Positions 7,662-16,393 are shown, counted from the first letter of the stretch. The stretch is 35,585 nt of DNA from Candidatus Halobeggiatoa sp. HSG11 (GCA_030378105.1 JAUCGL010000035.1:1-35585), one strand, 5' to 3'. Notes: generated by a model from the sequence alone, not told the origin. Numbers and translations: made by a program.

Positions 7662-9170
7662 TTAGCCTGGAGTTTTAACTTCAGTAGTTAATACAATGGC
7701 ATCACCAACTAATTGGTGAATACTGATAACTGTATCCATTTCAAAGCCATAATAGGGTAAAACTTTAGCAAATTGAGTCTTACAAATTGCACAAATTGCG
7801 GCCATATGAGTCACTCCATGATCATCAACAACTTGTTTGAGAGCTTCCATACGTGGTAATGCACCCTTGACTCGAATTTCTATCAAATCATCAGTTAATA
7901 AACCACCACCACCACCACAGCAATAAGTCTGATCTTTAATAGTATCAGGTTCCATATCATAGTAGTAATTACAGCAGGCTTTGATAACTTCGCGTGGAAT
8001 GTCAAATTGACCACCCGGCTTATCACCCATACGGGTTCCCCGAGCTACATTACAAGAATCATGGAAGGTTAAACGCCGATGATCATTGGCTGACTTATCT
8101 AATTTAATAACACCTTTTTGAATTAAATCGTAGGTGTATTCACAGATATGTTGAGGAACTGGATAGCGAGTATCAAGAAAATCAAATGGTCCAGCAAGAG
8201 TATTTAAGAAGCTATATGCTACTCGCCATGCGTGACCACATTCACCAAAAATAATTCGTTTAACTTTAAGGTCTATTGCAGCTTTACGAATTCGCTGCGA
8301 AACCTTCCGCATGTTTTCATAACTACCAATAAACATACCAAAATTAGCAGCTTCAGAAGCATAAGAACTCAAAGTCCAAGAAGCTCCGGCTTGATGAAAT
8401 ACTTTGGCATAACCGATTAAACCATCAATATGTGGTTCAGCAAAGAAATCTGCGGATGGAGTTATAAGTAAAATATCCGCTCCTTCAACATCCAAAGGCA
8501 TTCGAATATCTAAACCAGTCTCATCCTTAATATCTTCTTCTAAACCTTCTAAAGTATTGGCTAATGCAGGTTTTGGTAAACCTAAATTATTACCAATTTT
8601 ATAGATTTTAGGTATAATTTCGTTACAATATTTCTGTCCTAAGCCGACAGTATCAAGAATTTCCCTAGCCGCCATTGAGATTTCAGCAGTGTCTATTCCA
8701 TAAGGACAAAAAACTGAACAACGCCGACATTGAGAGCATTGATGAAAATAATTGTACCAATCATCTAATACATCTTTGGTTAAATCTTTTGCACCAACTA
8801 ATTTTGGAAATAATTTACCAGCTAAAGTAAAATGCCGTCGATAAACTTGCCTTAGTAAATCTTGACGAGCAACTGGCATGTTTTTAGGGTCATTAGTACC
8901 GATCATATAATGGCATTTATCAGTACAAGCACCACATTTAACACAAGAATCTAAAAAAACTCGTAAGGAACGATATTTTTTCAGCAAGTCACCCATTTTT
9001 TCAATAGCAACATCATGCCAATCATCTATCAATTCACCCGGAAAACCCAATGCTTCTTGCATGTCTGGTTTAGCTACAAAAGGTCCATTGCCTTTCATAA
9101 CTCCAGGTTTTAAAACTGGTACGGTTGGATAGGGCCTAAATTCAGGGGTATCAAATTTTGTTTTTGCCAT
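7662..9170 (-). CDS. dsrK: DsrK, HdrD-like iron-sulfur subunit of DsrMKJOP
   Basis: A 502-residue cytoplasm-facing protein. Two [4Fe-4S] ferredoxin sites are visible at C76/C79/C82/C86 and C145/C148/C151/C155, followed by two cysteine-rich CCG-type regions, including GECGHAWR, HDSCNVARG, YCCGGGGG and AICAICKTQF. The CCG motifs bind the non-cubane cluster of heterodisulfide reductase HdrD/HdrB, which fits the proposed role of DsrK in handling the DsrC disulfide or trisulfide. The start is ATG at 9170 with a GGAAGG-like site upstream. It lies 9 bp after dsrM, and together they form the DsrMK module. Confidence 0.97.
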   Translation of the reverse strand: MAKTKFDTPEFRPYPTVPVLKPGVMKGNGPFVAKPDMQEALGFPGELIDDWHDVAIEKMGDLLKKYRSLRVFLDSCVKCGACTDKCHYMIGTNDPKNMPVARQDLLRQVYRRHFTLAGKLFPKLVGAKDLTKDVLDDWYNYFHQCSQCRRCSVFCPYGIDTAEISMAAREILDTVGLGQKYCNEIIPKIYKIGNNLGLPKPALANTLEGLEEDIKDETGLDIRMPLDVEGADILLITPSADFFAEPHIDGLIGYAKVFHQAGASWTLSSYASEAANFGMFIGSYENMRKVSQRIRKAAIDLKVKRIIFGECGHAWRVAYSFLNTLAGPFDFLDTRYPVPQHICEYTYDLIQKGVIKLDKSANDHRRLTFHDSCNVARGTRMGDKPGGQFDIPREVIKACCNYYYDMEPDTIKDQTYCCGGGGGLLTDDLIEIRVKGALPRMEALKQVVDDHGVTHMAAICAICKTQFAKVLPYYGFEMDTVISIHQLVGDAIVLTTEVKTPG

Positions 9171-9179
9171 TAGACCTTC

Positions 9180-9947
9180 CTATTCAGACGTAGTAGTTGT
9201 TGATGCTGGTGAAGTTTCAAATTCTTTAACCGCCCAAGGAGCAACATGGCGTTTTTCACGAGGATTGTCAACTTGGTTACGAGTAGGACTAAAGAATATT
9301 CCCGGTGCATGTAATAATTTACTAAATGGGAATACAATCATTAATAAAATAACCGCACTCAAATGAACTAATAACATTGCATCAGTAGGCATAGTTTGCC
9401 AATTGAAATCAAAACATAACAAGCTTAATATAAATGCTTTAAACTGTACGATATCAGTGCGAGTAACAAAACTTATTAAAACTCCACTTATTCCAATTGT
9501 CAGCAATAAAAATAACATCAAATAGTCAGATGGAGCACTGATATAACAAATTCTTGTTACAAACATGCGTCTCATTAATAATCCAAGTAGCCCAAATAAC
9601 ATCAAAAAACTACCGTATTTACCAAATGGTTGAGCTAAAACAACTAAAGTCCAAACCGGGTCCATAAAATAGCGTAAATGACGAATCAAAACTATCCATA
9701 AAGCCAGATGGAATATCATGGCAAATAGCCAAATCCATTTATTAGAACGAAATAAACTTCTAAAAAATACAACTTCTGACAATAGCCGTATAACAACACC
9801 TCCAGTAGTTAAAGGTGCTGGTGTAGTTGGTATTTTTAATGGTGCTGGAGTAATAGCATATTGATATACTTTGTACCCTAATCCGAATAATAAGATGAAG
9901 GTAGCGAAATAAAACGAAATGGCATAAAACGCCGTCCAAAATTCCAT
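9180..9947 (-). CDS. dsrM: DsrM, membrane cytochrome b subunit (NarI-like)
   Basis: A 255-residue protein with about five to six membrane helices and a hydrophilic C-terminal tail. Histidines H80, H90, H195 and H213 lie in or at the ends of helices and are candidate heme b ligands, as in NarI/HdrE. It is expected to carry electrons between the quinone pool and DsrK. The Thr/Ser-rich tail (ASTTTT) is a minor oddity. The start is ATG at 9947 with AAGGA 7 bases upstream. The upstream gap to dsrC is 156 bp and holds a nested inverted repeat. Confidence 0.95.
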   Translation of the reverse strand: MEFWTAFYAISFYFATFILLFGLGYKVYQYAITPAPLKIPTTPAPLTTGGVVIRLLSEVVFFRSLFRSNKWIWLFAMIFHLALWIVLIRHLRYFMDPVWTLVVLAQPFGKYGSFLMLFGLLGLLMRRMFVTRICYISAPSDYLMLFLLLTIGISGVLISFVTRTDIVQFKAFILSLLCFDFNWQTMPTDAMLLVHLSAVILLMIVFPFSKLLHAPGIFFSPTRNQVDNPREKRHVAPWAVKEFETSPASTTTTSE

Positions 9948-9966
9948 AAGTGCATCCTTTTAATGG

Positions 9967-10097
9967 TTAATTGTAAATGGTTAATTATTAATGAACTTTG
10001 ATATACCAACCATTTAATATGCATTAACCACTTGAGACTTAAATTTTTGGAAATACACACATTTAAGTCTCAAATTTAATTAACCATTCACAATTAA
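9967..10097 (-). repeat. Nested inverted repeats between dsrC and dsrM
   Basis: Outer arms 9967-9987 and 10077-10097 match at 20 of 21 positions when inverted. Inside, TTGAGACTTAAAT (10032-10044) pairs perfectly with 10061-10073. The whole 131-bp gap can fold as one long hairpin just after the dsrC stop. It may act as a 3' stability or partial termination element that lets dsrC be expressed above dsrMK. It may equally be a mobile palindromic repeat, since ATTAACCATTC-type sequence recurs near 31735. Confidence 0.65.
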
Positions 10098-10103
10098 TAA
10101 TTA

Positions 10104-10439
10104 TTAAACGCAACCAGTTGGTTTAGGAAGTCCGGCAAATCGACAAGCCTGTTTAGCTGGGCCATAAGGAAATAACTCATATAAATATTTGCTATTACCT
10201 TTTTCTGGTCCTAATTTTTTGCCAATAGCCTTAGTCAACACTCGTACAGCTGGTGCAATTTGATATTCATCATAATATTCACGTAAAAAGTTAATAACTT
10301 CCCAGTGATTATCAGTAAGCTCTAACTCATCTTGTGCAGATAATATTTTAGCTGCATCTTGAGTCCACTCACTTAAGTTAACTAAATAACCTTCTTCATC
10401 AACTTCTACAGATTTACCATTAACATCAATACTTGCCAC
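10104..10439 (-). CDS. dsrC: DsrC, sulfur carrier protein with both redox cysteines
   Basis: A 111-residue DsrC/TusE family protein. The flexible C-terminus holds both conserved cysteines, C99 (KQACRF) and the penultimate C110 (PTGCV), 11 residues apart. That is the mark of true DsrC that forms the DsrC-trisulfide substrate or product of DsrAB; TusE-only proteins keep just one. It accepts sulfur from DsrEFH and is reoxidised or handled by DsrMKJOP. The start is GTG at 10439, with GGAGG 10 bases upstream. It sits after dsrH with a 49-bp gap and is followed by a large hairpin. Confidence 0.98.
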   Translation of the reverse strand: MASIDVNGKSVEVDEEGYLVNLSEWTQDAAKILSAQDELELTDNHWEVINFLREYYDEYQIAPAVRVLTKAIGKKLGPEKGNSKYLYELFPYGPAKQACRFAGLPKPTGCV

Positions 10440-10488
10440 GATATATATTCCTCCAATGAGAACGGATTAAATTTAAAAATAATTAAGG

Positions 10489-10794
10489 CTACAGCCAAGA
10501 TTGTACTCTTTCACTTGCTGTAACTAGGTCTACAAAACCTAAATAATCAACAGTTTCTATACCTGCAATAAGATTATCGGCTTTCATACCACGAGCTTCA
10601 AAATCTGGTAATAAAACGTGAATTTTGCAATTTTGCATAGCTTCGGTTAGCAAAGCTTCAAAACGAGTGCCTTTAGAAGCACCATAAACACCATCTTCAA
10701 ACAATAACACACAATGCCCAGAACGAGCTAGACGTAAACAAGTTTCTAACGAATTAGTCTCAAAGGGCGATTTATTCACAATATGTAATGTCAT
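10489..10794 (-). CDS. dsrH: DsrH, TusB-like subunit of the DsrEFH sulfur transferase
   Basis: A 101-residue protein of the DsrH/TusB family. C19 (in LETCL) aligns with the conserved DsrH cysteine (Cys20 in A. vinosum); C28 and C56 are extra. With DsrE and DsrF it forms a hexameric (E2F2H2) cytoplasmic sulfur relay to DsrC. The start is ATG at 10794 with AAGAGG 5 bases upstream; it lies 9 bp after the dsrF stop. Confidence 0.95.
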   Translation of the reverse strand: MTLHIVNKSPFETNSLETCLRLARSGHCVLLFEDGVYGASKGTRFEALLTEAMQNCKIHVLLPDFEARGMKADNLIAGIETVDYLGFVDLVTASERVQSWL

Positions 10795-10803
10795 TTCAAC
10801 CTC

Positions 10804-11223
10804 TTAGAAACTTAATACAACGTCTTGTTGTTCCATTAAAGCAGCCAATTCTTCACTATTAACAAGTGAGATTGAAGGCTTCTCCGCATAATTATCATTT
10901 TCATCTTCATAAGTAAGATTCATCAAATCATCCAAACTCAAACCACGTTGCTCAAGGGAATCTTTATCTACGTATATTTTATTTATATCGTAGTCACCCA
11001 AAGCATTATAGGTAGGTGAAAAGTTTTTCATACCAATACCATCAGTAGACTGATTTTTTTTGAGTTGATAAACTCCATCATCAATGAATGCTAAACTCAC
11101 ATCTTGTTCAAACGCTGCTCCTATCAACACTACTTCCAGTGATTCTAACGCATAGATAGAACCATAAGGAGCCTTACGATTAACATACAAGAATTTTTTT
11201 GTTACACCACCACCTTCTTCCAT
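10804..11223 (-). CDS. dsrF: DsrF, TusC-like subunit of the DsrEFH sulfur transferase
   Basis: A 139-residue protein of the DsrF/TusC family, with the family-typical KKFLYVNRKAPYG start and FIDDGVYQL core. No cysteine is present in the whole protein, consistent with a structural rather than sulfur-carrying role in the DsrEFH hexamer. ATG at 11223 is chosen, 4 bp after the dsrE stop with GGAG 9 bases upstream; a TTG further upstream would overlap dsrE. Confidence 0.95.
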   Translation of the reverse strand: MEEGGGVTKKFLYVNRKAPYGSIYALESLEVVLIGAAFEQDVSLAFIDDGVYQLKKNQSTDGIGMKNFSPTYNALGDYDINKIYVDKDSLEQRGLSLDDLMNLTYEDENDNYAEKPSISLVNSEELAALMEQQDVVLSF

Positions 11224-11227
11224 ATTA

Positions 11228-11620
11228 TCAATCTCCAAATACTACCAAACGTTCTGATTGAATGCCAGCTTCAATAAGTTGGCCTAAACCAGAAATACGG
11301 AATCCTTCAGCAATATTATTAGCATCTTTACCATTACGCTTGGCTTCATTTTCATCCAATAAACCACGTCGCTGGGCTGCTGCTATACATACTACCAAAT
11401 CTAGGTCATATTGTTTGGCTAGTTCAGACCAGCGATTAACAATATTACGATCATCTTGAGGTGGCACGGTTAAACGAGTAGCATTGTTTACCCCATCGTG
11501 GTAAAAAAATACTCGAAAAATTTCGTGACCCTTTTCTAAAGCTGCTTTAGTAAAATTATAAGCAGAATCAGATGCTTGATGTTGATAAGGTCCTTCACTA
11601 ACCATTATACCCAATTTCAT
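11228..11620 (-). CDS. dsrE: DsrE, catalytic sulfur-carrying subunit of DsrEFH
   Basis: A 130-residue DsrE/TusD family protein. With the ATG start at 11620 the single catalytic cysteine falls at C78 (LDLVVCIAAAQRRG), the same number as the persulfide-forming Cys78 of A. vinosum DsrE. It takes sulfur from upstream transferases (TusA, rhodanese) and hands it to DsrC. A GTG one codon upstream is possible, but ATG has GGAG 9 bases away. It lies between dsrB (23-bp gap) and dsrF (4-bp gap). Confidence 0.96.
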   Translation of the reverse strand: MKLGIMVSEGPYQHQASDSAYNFTKAALEKGHEIFRVFFYHDGVNNATRLTVPPQDDRNIVNRWSELAKQYDLDLVVCIAAAQRRGLLDENEAKRNGKDANNIAEGFRISGLGQLIEAGIQSERLVVFGD

Positions 11621-11643
11621 CACAAATTACTCCTTTAAGTATT

Positions 11644-12711
11644 TTAGAAATGAATATGAGCTGAAGCGTTAAGGCTATTACGTGCTCCACGCCAATTATC
11701 AACATGATATTTGGTAAATGGTAATTCAGTCAACTCAAAGAAACGTGGCCAACCAATCCTTTCAACCCAATCACCAATTCGTTCCCAATCCTTGGCATCT
11801 TCTTTATAGACTCGAAGAATGTTTTTAACAACGGCAGCAACTTCGGGCCAACGCGGAGGATTATTAGGAAGACCAGCAGCAACTAGTTTGTGGAAAGTCG
11901 GTTTGCTTCTAGCATTAGACTGATTACCACCAACCCAGATAGCAATTTTGGAATGTTCTGGATCGTTGATTTGCATTGGTGGACATGGAGGGAAACAAGC
12001 TCCACAACATACACATTTCTTTTCATCAACTTCAAGAGAAGGTTTACCGTTCACTACTGCTGGACGAATAGCAGCAACTGGACAACGAGCAACAACTGTT
12101 GGACGTTCACAAACATTAGCAACTAAATTGTGATTAATCTTAGGTGGTTTAGTATGCTGAATATTGATTGCAATATCACCTTGTCCACCACAGTTAATTT
12201 GACAGCAAGAAGTTGTCATGTGAACTCGGTTAGGCATATTCTCATTAATGAATTCTTCATGCAATTCATCCATTAGAGATTTAACTACACCAGATGCATC
12301 TGTACCGGGAATATCACAGTGTAACCAACCTTGAGTATGAGAAATCATGGTGACAGAAGGACCGGTTCCACCAACTGGAAATCCTTCAGACACTAATTTA
12401 TCAACTAACGGTTGAACTCTGGATTCATCAGTAATCATGAATTCAATATTACTACGAATGGTAAATCTAACGTAACCATCAGCAAAATCATCAGCAATAG
12501 TACATAACTTACGGATGGTATAAACATCCATTTGTCTTTGTGTACCGGCACGTATAGTCCAAACTTTTTCACCGCTATCAGCTGTATGACATAAAACGCC
12601 TGGACGTGGACGTTCATGATACTTCCAAGCACCATAATTGCGAGCCAAAGTTGGGTGCATGTATTGGAATGGATCGGGTACCCCACTTTCTATAGGCATC
12701 CGTGGTGGCAT
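11644..12711 (-). CDS. dsrB: DsrB, beta subunit of (reverse) dissimilatory sulfite reductase
   Basis: A 355-residue siroheme-containing subunit. The sulfite reductase core shows cysteines near 169-174 (TSCCQINCGGQGD) and a further motif near 201-210, followed by an inserted ferredoxin domain (KKCVCCGACFPPCPP, about 232-246) for an extra [4Fe-4S] cluster. It forms the alpha2-beta2 enzyme with DsrA, running in the oxidative direction (sulfur to sulfite) given dsrEFH and dsrL in the same operon. The start is ATG at 12711 with a perfect AGGAGG 6 bases upstream; a TTG two codons earlier is rejected. It is separated from dsrA by 133 bp of AT-rich repeats, a wider gap than usual for this pair. Confidence 0.98.
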   Translation of the reverse strand: MPPRMPIESGVPDPFQYMHPTLARNYGAWKYHERPRPGVLCHTADSGEKVWTIRAGTQRQMDVYTIRKLCTIADDFADGYVRFTIRSNIEFMITDESRVQPLVDKLVSEGFPVGGTGPSVTMISHTQGWLHCDIPGTDASGVVKSLMDELHEEFINENMPNRVHMTTSCCQINCGGQGDIAINIQHTKPPKINHNLVANVCERPTVVARCPVAAIRPAVVNGKPSLEVDEKKCVCCGACFPPCPPMQINDPEHSKIAIWVGGNQSNARSKPTFHKLVAAGLPNNPPRWPEVAAVVKNILRVYKEDAKDWERIGDWVERIGWPRFFELTELPFTKYHVDNWRGARNSLNASAHIHF

Positions 12712-12717
12712 AAACAA

Positions 12718-12840
12718 CCTCCTAAAAAAAATTATAATTCTTAATTCTTAATTCTTAATTAAAGTCAAAAACTTAAATAGCAAAAGTTATGTTTGTTTTT
12801 AAGATTTTAATTAAGCATTAAGCATTCATAATTAAGCATT
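12718..12840 (-). repeat. AT-rich repeat array between dsrA and dsrB
   Basis: The gap holds three tandem AATTCTTAATT-like units (about 12733-12760) and, further on, inverted TTAAGCATT units. A 19-bp stretch at 12818-12836 recurs identically at 16388-16406 beside the DUF971 gene, so it belongs to a dispersed repeat family. The dsrB ribosome site is at its edge (12718-12723). Confidence 0.6.
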
Positions 12841-12844
12841 GCTA

Positions 12845-14086
12845 TTAAGCAGCTTTACGATCCTGCCATTTTTTAGCTTCTTCATCCCAATCGTCCATTC
12901 TTATGTAAGAACTTTGACGTGGTTGTGAAATCATATTTGGATCAACTTCTAAACCAATACCTTCTATAAAATTAACTAAACCGATACGTTCAATCATTTC
13001 GCCAGTACGTTCATGTTCTAAAGCATTTTCTGCAAAGAAATCAATAGTATTACCAGCAATTTCATTTAATTGTTCATAATCTTCTTCGGTGTCTAATTTC
13101 ATAAATGGTACAATCACAGTACCCATTAAGTCACCAATTTTCAGAGTACGTTTACCACCAATTAAAACTGTTACACCTTTGTCATCGCCAGTAGCTAAAG
13201 CTTTAGTCATAACATTAATACAGTGCATACAACGCACACAACTACGATTATCAACGTCTAAAGTATCGTCATCATTGAGTGATAAAGCATTAGTTGGACA
13301 ACGAGAAACAACGTTATCAACTACATATTTACGGCCTTTATCAGCAATAAAAGTCTTAACTTCAGCTTGATTAACTTTCATGTCATCACGCCATGTACCA
13401 ATGACAGCCATATCAGCTCTAGTAATTGACTGCATACAATCGTTTGGACAGCCTGATACTTTAAATTTGAACTTATAAGGCAATGCTGGACGGTGCATAT
13501 CATCAATGTAGGTATTAACCAACATCCGCAAAACCTTCTGCTCATTAGCACAAGATTGTTCACAGCGAGCTGCACCAACACAAGACATACCGGTACGAAC
13601 AGCTGGGCCAGCACCACCCATATCAAAACCCATTTCATTTAATTCATCAAAACAGGGTTGAATGTTATCGGTAGTTGTACCTTGTAACATGATATCACCA
13701 CTTTGACCATGTAAAGCGATCAAACCAGAACCATATTTTTCCCAAACATCACAAAAGTCACGTAATAGTTTGGTATTATAGTGCATTCCAGGTGGTGGCA
13801 TGATGCGTAAAGTATGAAATTCTTTGGATTCCGGATAGTTTTTTGCAACCTCGGAAAAACGTGGAATAACTCCACCACCATAACCAATAACACCTACAGT
13901 GCCACCTTTCCAATAACCTTTACGAGTATTATAGGAATGTTCTAATTGGCCCAGTAGGTCAACCATCATGTTTTGATAAGGTTTACCTTCATCTTTAGCA
14001 AGACGCTTAATGCCAGTGATAAAGCTAGGCCAAGGCCCACTTTCCAACTCATCAAGCATCGGAGTATTATGCATCGGTTTACCCAT
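12845..14086 (-). CDS. dsrA: DsrA, alpha subunit of (reverse) dissimilatory sulfite reductase
   Basis: A 413-residue siroheme/[4Fe-4S] subunit. The paired cysteine motifs of the siroheme site are clear: CVGAARC (about 169-175) and CPNDC (about 213-217). A C-terminal ferredoxin domain follows (C263, C283, C286, C289). With DsrB it oxidises DsrC-bound sulfur to sulfite in this oxidative pathway. ATG at 14086 is preferred, with GGAG 10 bases upstream; a TTG three codons earlier is unlikely. It is the first gene of the operon and is transcribed divergently from the RNase G gene. Confidence 0.98.
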   Translation of the reverse strand: MGKPMHNTPMLDELESGPWPSFITGIKRLAKDEGKPYQNMMVDLLGQLEHSYNTRKGYWKGGTVGVIGYGGGVIPRFSEVAKNYPESKEFHTLRIMPPPGMHYNTKLLRDFCDVWEKYGSGLIALHGQSGDIMLQGTTTDNIQPCFDELNEMGFDMGGAGPAVRTGMSCVGAARCEQSCANEQKVLRMLVNTYIDDMHRPALPYKFKFKVSGCPNDCMQSITRADMAVIGTWRDDMKVNQAEVKTFIADKGRKYVVDNVVSRCPTNALSLNDDDTLDVDNRSCVRCMHCINVMTKALATGDDKGVTVLIGGKRTLKIGDLMGTVIVPFMKLDTEEDYEQLNEIAGNTIDFFAENALEHERTGEMIERIGLVNFIEGIGLEVDPNMISQPRQSSYIRMDDWDEEAKKWQDRKAA

Positions 14087-14127
14087 TTTTAACAAGCTCC
14101 TTTGGTTAATAGAAAATATTATTTTTC

Positions 14128-14156
14128 AGTATATCATAAAATACTAATATTGATAA
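14128..14156 (-). promoter_or_regulatory. Candidate promoter of the dsr operon
   Basis: On the minus strand TTATCA (14156-14151), a 17-base spacer and TATACT (14133-14128) fit a sigma-70 type promoter at 4/6 and 5/6 positions. A start near 14121 would give a leader of about 35 bases before dsrA. The region is very AT-rich, so chance matches are likely. The rest of the 187-bp divergent region holds TATAAT at 14224-14229 as a possible -10 for the RNase G gene, without a good -35. Confidence 0.35.
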
Positions 14157-14273
14157 TATACTGTGATTAAATTTTTTATCTAACGAGAAATCTATTAAGA
14201 TAAATTTAAAATTAAATACATACTATAATGATTATTAAATCGTTATCAATAACAATAACTAATAATAAAACTT

Positions 14274-15416
14274 ATGTCTCAAGAAATCTTAATTTCTAAT
14301 ACTGCTGGTACGACTCAGATAGCAGTAATAAAAAATAATCAACTAGCAGAGATAATAGTAGAAAGAAATGATAGCTTACTCGGAAACATATATAAAGGTC
14401 AAATAACCAGAGTATTGCCGGGTATGAAAGCAGCATTTGTTGATATTGGCTTAAAACAGCCAGCATTTTTACAAAGTGATTGCTCTATCTATCAAGGCCA
14501 GATTTTATTAACACAGGTTATAAAAGAACCAATAAAAAATAAACAAGCTCGTCTGACCACTAAAATTTCTATTCCTTCACGTTACATTGTACTTTTACCA
14601 TATTCACCTGATTTGTTCAAGATTTCTAATTGTATTAAATCTGTCACGGAACGCCAACGCTTAAAAAATATAATTTTATCAAAAAGTTCCGAACATGGGA
14701 TTATTATCCGTACTGCTGCTGAAGGAGTTACAGACAAATTATTACTCAACGATTTAGACTTTGTGCATAATCTATGGCAAGATATTAAATATACAAGGAC
14801 AAATTCATTAATTTATAAAGAATTACCAATGTATTTACAAATTATTCGTGATTTAGTTGAACCTTTTAAAATTAAAGTTGACTCACCGGAAATTTTCAAA
14901 AAAATAACTAAATTTGATAAACAATTTGAGTCGGATATAGATTATTATTCTGAAGAACGTCCTTTGTTTGATCTGTATTCTATCAATATTAACAGATTAT
15001 TAGAACCAAAAGTCAAACTTGATTCAGGAGGTTATTTAATCATAGAATCAACAGAAGCGATGACTGTGATTGATGTTAATACTGGTTCTTACATAGGTAA
15101 AAATAATTTGGCGGAAACCATACTTACCACTAATTTAGAAGCAGCAATAACAATAGCTAATCAGTTAAAATTACGTAGTATAAGTGGGATAATTATTATA
15201 GATTTTATTGATATGAGAGATGAGAAACATAAACAACAAGTTTTAGACACATTAAAACAAGGCTTTATCAATGAACATGTCAAAATAAGTAAAATATCTA
15301 AACTAGGATTGGTAGAAATGAGTCGAAAGTATACTCGTGACAGTTTGGAACAGGTTTTATGTGAAAGCTGTTCAACTTGTGAAGGTAGAGGAATATTGCC
15401 GTTAAATGTTAATTAA
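14274..15416 (+). CDS. rng: RNase G-type endoribonuclease, C-terminally short
   Basis: A 380-residue RNase E/G family protein. An S1-like RNA-binding part lies at about 35-85, the 5'-sensor/RNase H-like region follows, catalytic aspartates are D267 (VIDVNTG) and D310 (IIIDFID), and the zinc-link is C363-x2-C366-x2-C369 (CESCSTCEGRG). It processes rRNA and mRNA 5' ends. E. coli RNase G is about 489 residues; this protein stops about 10 residues after the zinc-link and lacks the roughly 85-residue C-terminal domain. The S1 insert is also shorter. All catalytic residues are kept, so it may be active as a minimal form. The start is ATG at 14274 with no clear ribosome site; it is divergent from dsrA. 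Confidence 0.9.
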   Translation: MSQEILISNTAGTTQIAVIKNNQLAEIIVERNDSLLGNIYKGQITRVLPGMKAAFVDIGLKQPAFLQSDCSIYQGQILLTQVIKEPIKNKQARLTTKISIPSRYIVLLPYSPDLFKISNCIKSVTERQRLKNIILSKSSEHGIIIRTAAEGVTDKLLLNDLDFVHNLWQDIKYTRTNSLIYKELPMYLQIIRDLVEPFKIKVDSPEIFKKITKFDKQFESDIDYYSEERPLFDLYSININRLLEPKVKLDSGGYLIIESTEAMTVIDVNTGSYIGKNNLAETILTTNLEAAITIANQLKLRSISGIIIIDFIDMRDEKHKQQVLDTLKQGFINEHVKISKISKLGLVEMSRKYTRDSLEQVLCESCSTCEGRGILPLNVN

Positions 15417-15432
15417 GAGTTAAAACTGAATA

Positions 15433-15468
15433 GACCTGACAGGTTTCCAAAATCTGTTAGGTCTTATT
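15433..15468 (+). terminator. Hairpin after the RNase G gene
   Basis: GACCTGACAG (15433-15442) pairs with CTGTTAGGTC (15454-15463), with one G-U pair, followed by TTATT. It lies 17 bp after the rng stop and between convergent genes. The CTGTTAGG core recurs at 22947-22973 after nirJ, so it may be a dispersed repeat used as a terminator. Confidence 0.55.
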
Positions 15469-15496
15469 AGCTTCGAAAATTGTTGAGCTATTATTT

Positions 15497-16156
15497 CTAT
15501 AACTCAAAATGAGTGCTAGTTTGGCCTAATAACTGTGGCAATGAAGTTTCAAATAAAATTTCACTTTCAAACTCATCTTTTGTAATACGATTAATAACAT
15601 AAGCTTGCATGGCTGGTTCTTGACCAACTATTGCAAACAGACTACCACCAACATTAAGTTGTTGTTGAAACTTTGGGTCTAATGTTGCCAAAGAACCAGT
15701 AAAAACAATCAAATCATAATTATTTTTAAAATTCCAGTCGTTAATGGCGTTACCAATATCAAAGGAAACATTTTTAATATTCAAAGACTTAAGTTTATAT
15801 TTAGCATCCCAAACAAAATCTTTATAAATATCAATGCTATCAACAAATCTGGCAGCTTTAGCCAACAATGCGGTCATATAACCACTCCCAGTACCAATTT
15901 CTAATACCATATCAGTTGGATGGACCATTAAAGCTTGTAGCAAACGAGCTTCGATTTTAGGAGCCATCATAACCTGACCGTGCATAAGTGGAATACTAAC
16001 ATCGGAAAAAGCTTGAGCATGATAATTTTCAGGAACAAATTTCTCTCTTGGTACAGCAGATATTAAATCTAATGTTTGTTGCTCCAAAGTTTCCCAAGGA
16101 CGAATCTGTTGTTCAACCATGTTGAAACGGGCTTTTTCTATATCAAATCTTGGCAT
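15497..16156 (-). CDS. Protein-L-isoaspartate O-methyltransferase family protein
   Basis: A 219-residue SAM-dependent methyltransferase. The SAM-binding motif I VLEIGTGSGY is at about 84-93, and the preceding PLMHGQVMMAPKIEARLLQAL region is typical of PCMT-like proteins. True Pcm repairs isoaspartate in aged proteins; this shorter, divergent paralogue (often found near tolC in gammaproteobacteria) may have another substrate. ATG at 16156 is chosen, with AGG 9 bases upstream; an upstream ATG would add 13 residues with no site. It faces rng tail to tail. Confidence 0.85.
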   Translation of the reverse strand: MPRFDIEKARFNMVEQQIRPWETLEQQTLDLISAVPREKFVPENYHAQAFSDVSIPLMHGQVMMAPKIEARLLQALMVHPTDMVLEIGTGSGYMTALLAKAARFVDSIDIYKDFVWDAKYKLKSLNIKNVSFDIGNAINDWNFKNNYDLIVFTGSLATLDPKFQQQLNVGGSLFAIVGQEPAMQAYVINRITKDEFESEILFETSLPQLLGQTSTHFEL

Positions 16157-16258
16157 AGTAATTATCCTGTTGTTTTTTTTAAGATTATATAACACAGTTA
16201 TTTTTTAATTAATAATCGTAATTATGAATAAAAATTCAAAAGATTTGAGTCTTTTTTA

Positions 16259-16393
16259 GCTTAAGGAATGTGCAAGAAATAACTTAGTCAACTTGTAGGA
16301 GTTGCAAGGTCTCCTTGCAAGTTTGAAACAAGGGAACCTTATACTCCGAAATTCTTAAAAAATGTATTGTTATTACATATATATTCCTTAAGC
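16259..16393. repeat. 135-bp palindromic element
   Basis: Terminal inverted repeats GCTTAAGGAAT (16259-16269) and ATTCCTTAAGC (16383-16393) match perfectly. Inside is a second perfect hairpin, TTGCAAGG (16302-16309) with CCTTGCAA (16313-16320). There is no coding capacity. The right end overlaps the 19-bp repeat shared with the dsrA-dsrB gap. It looks like a small non-autonomous element. Confidence 0.55.
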
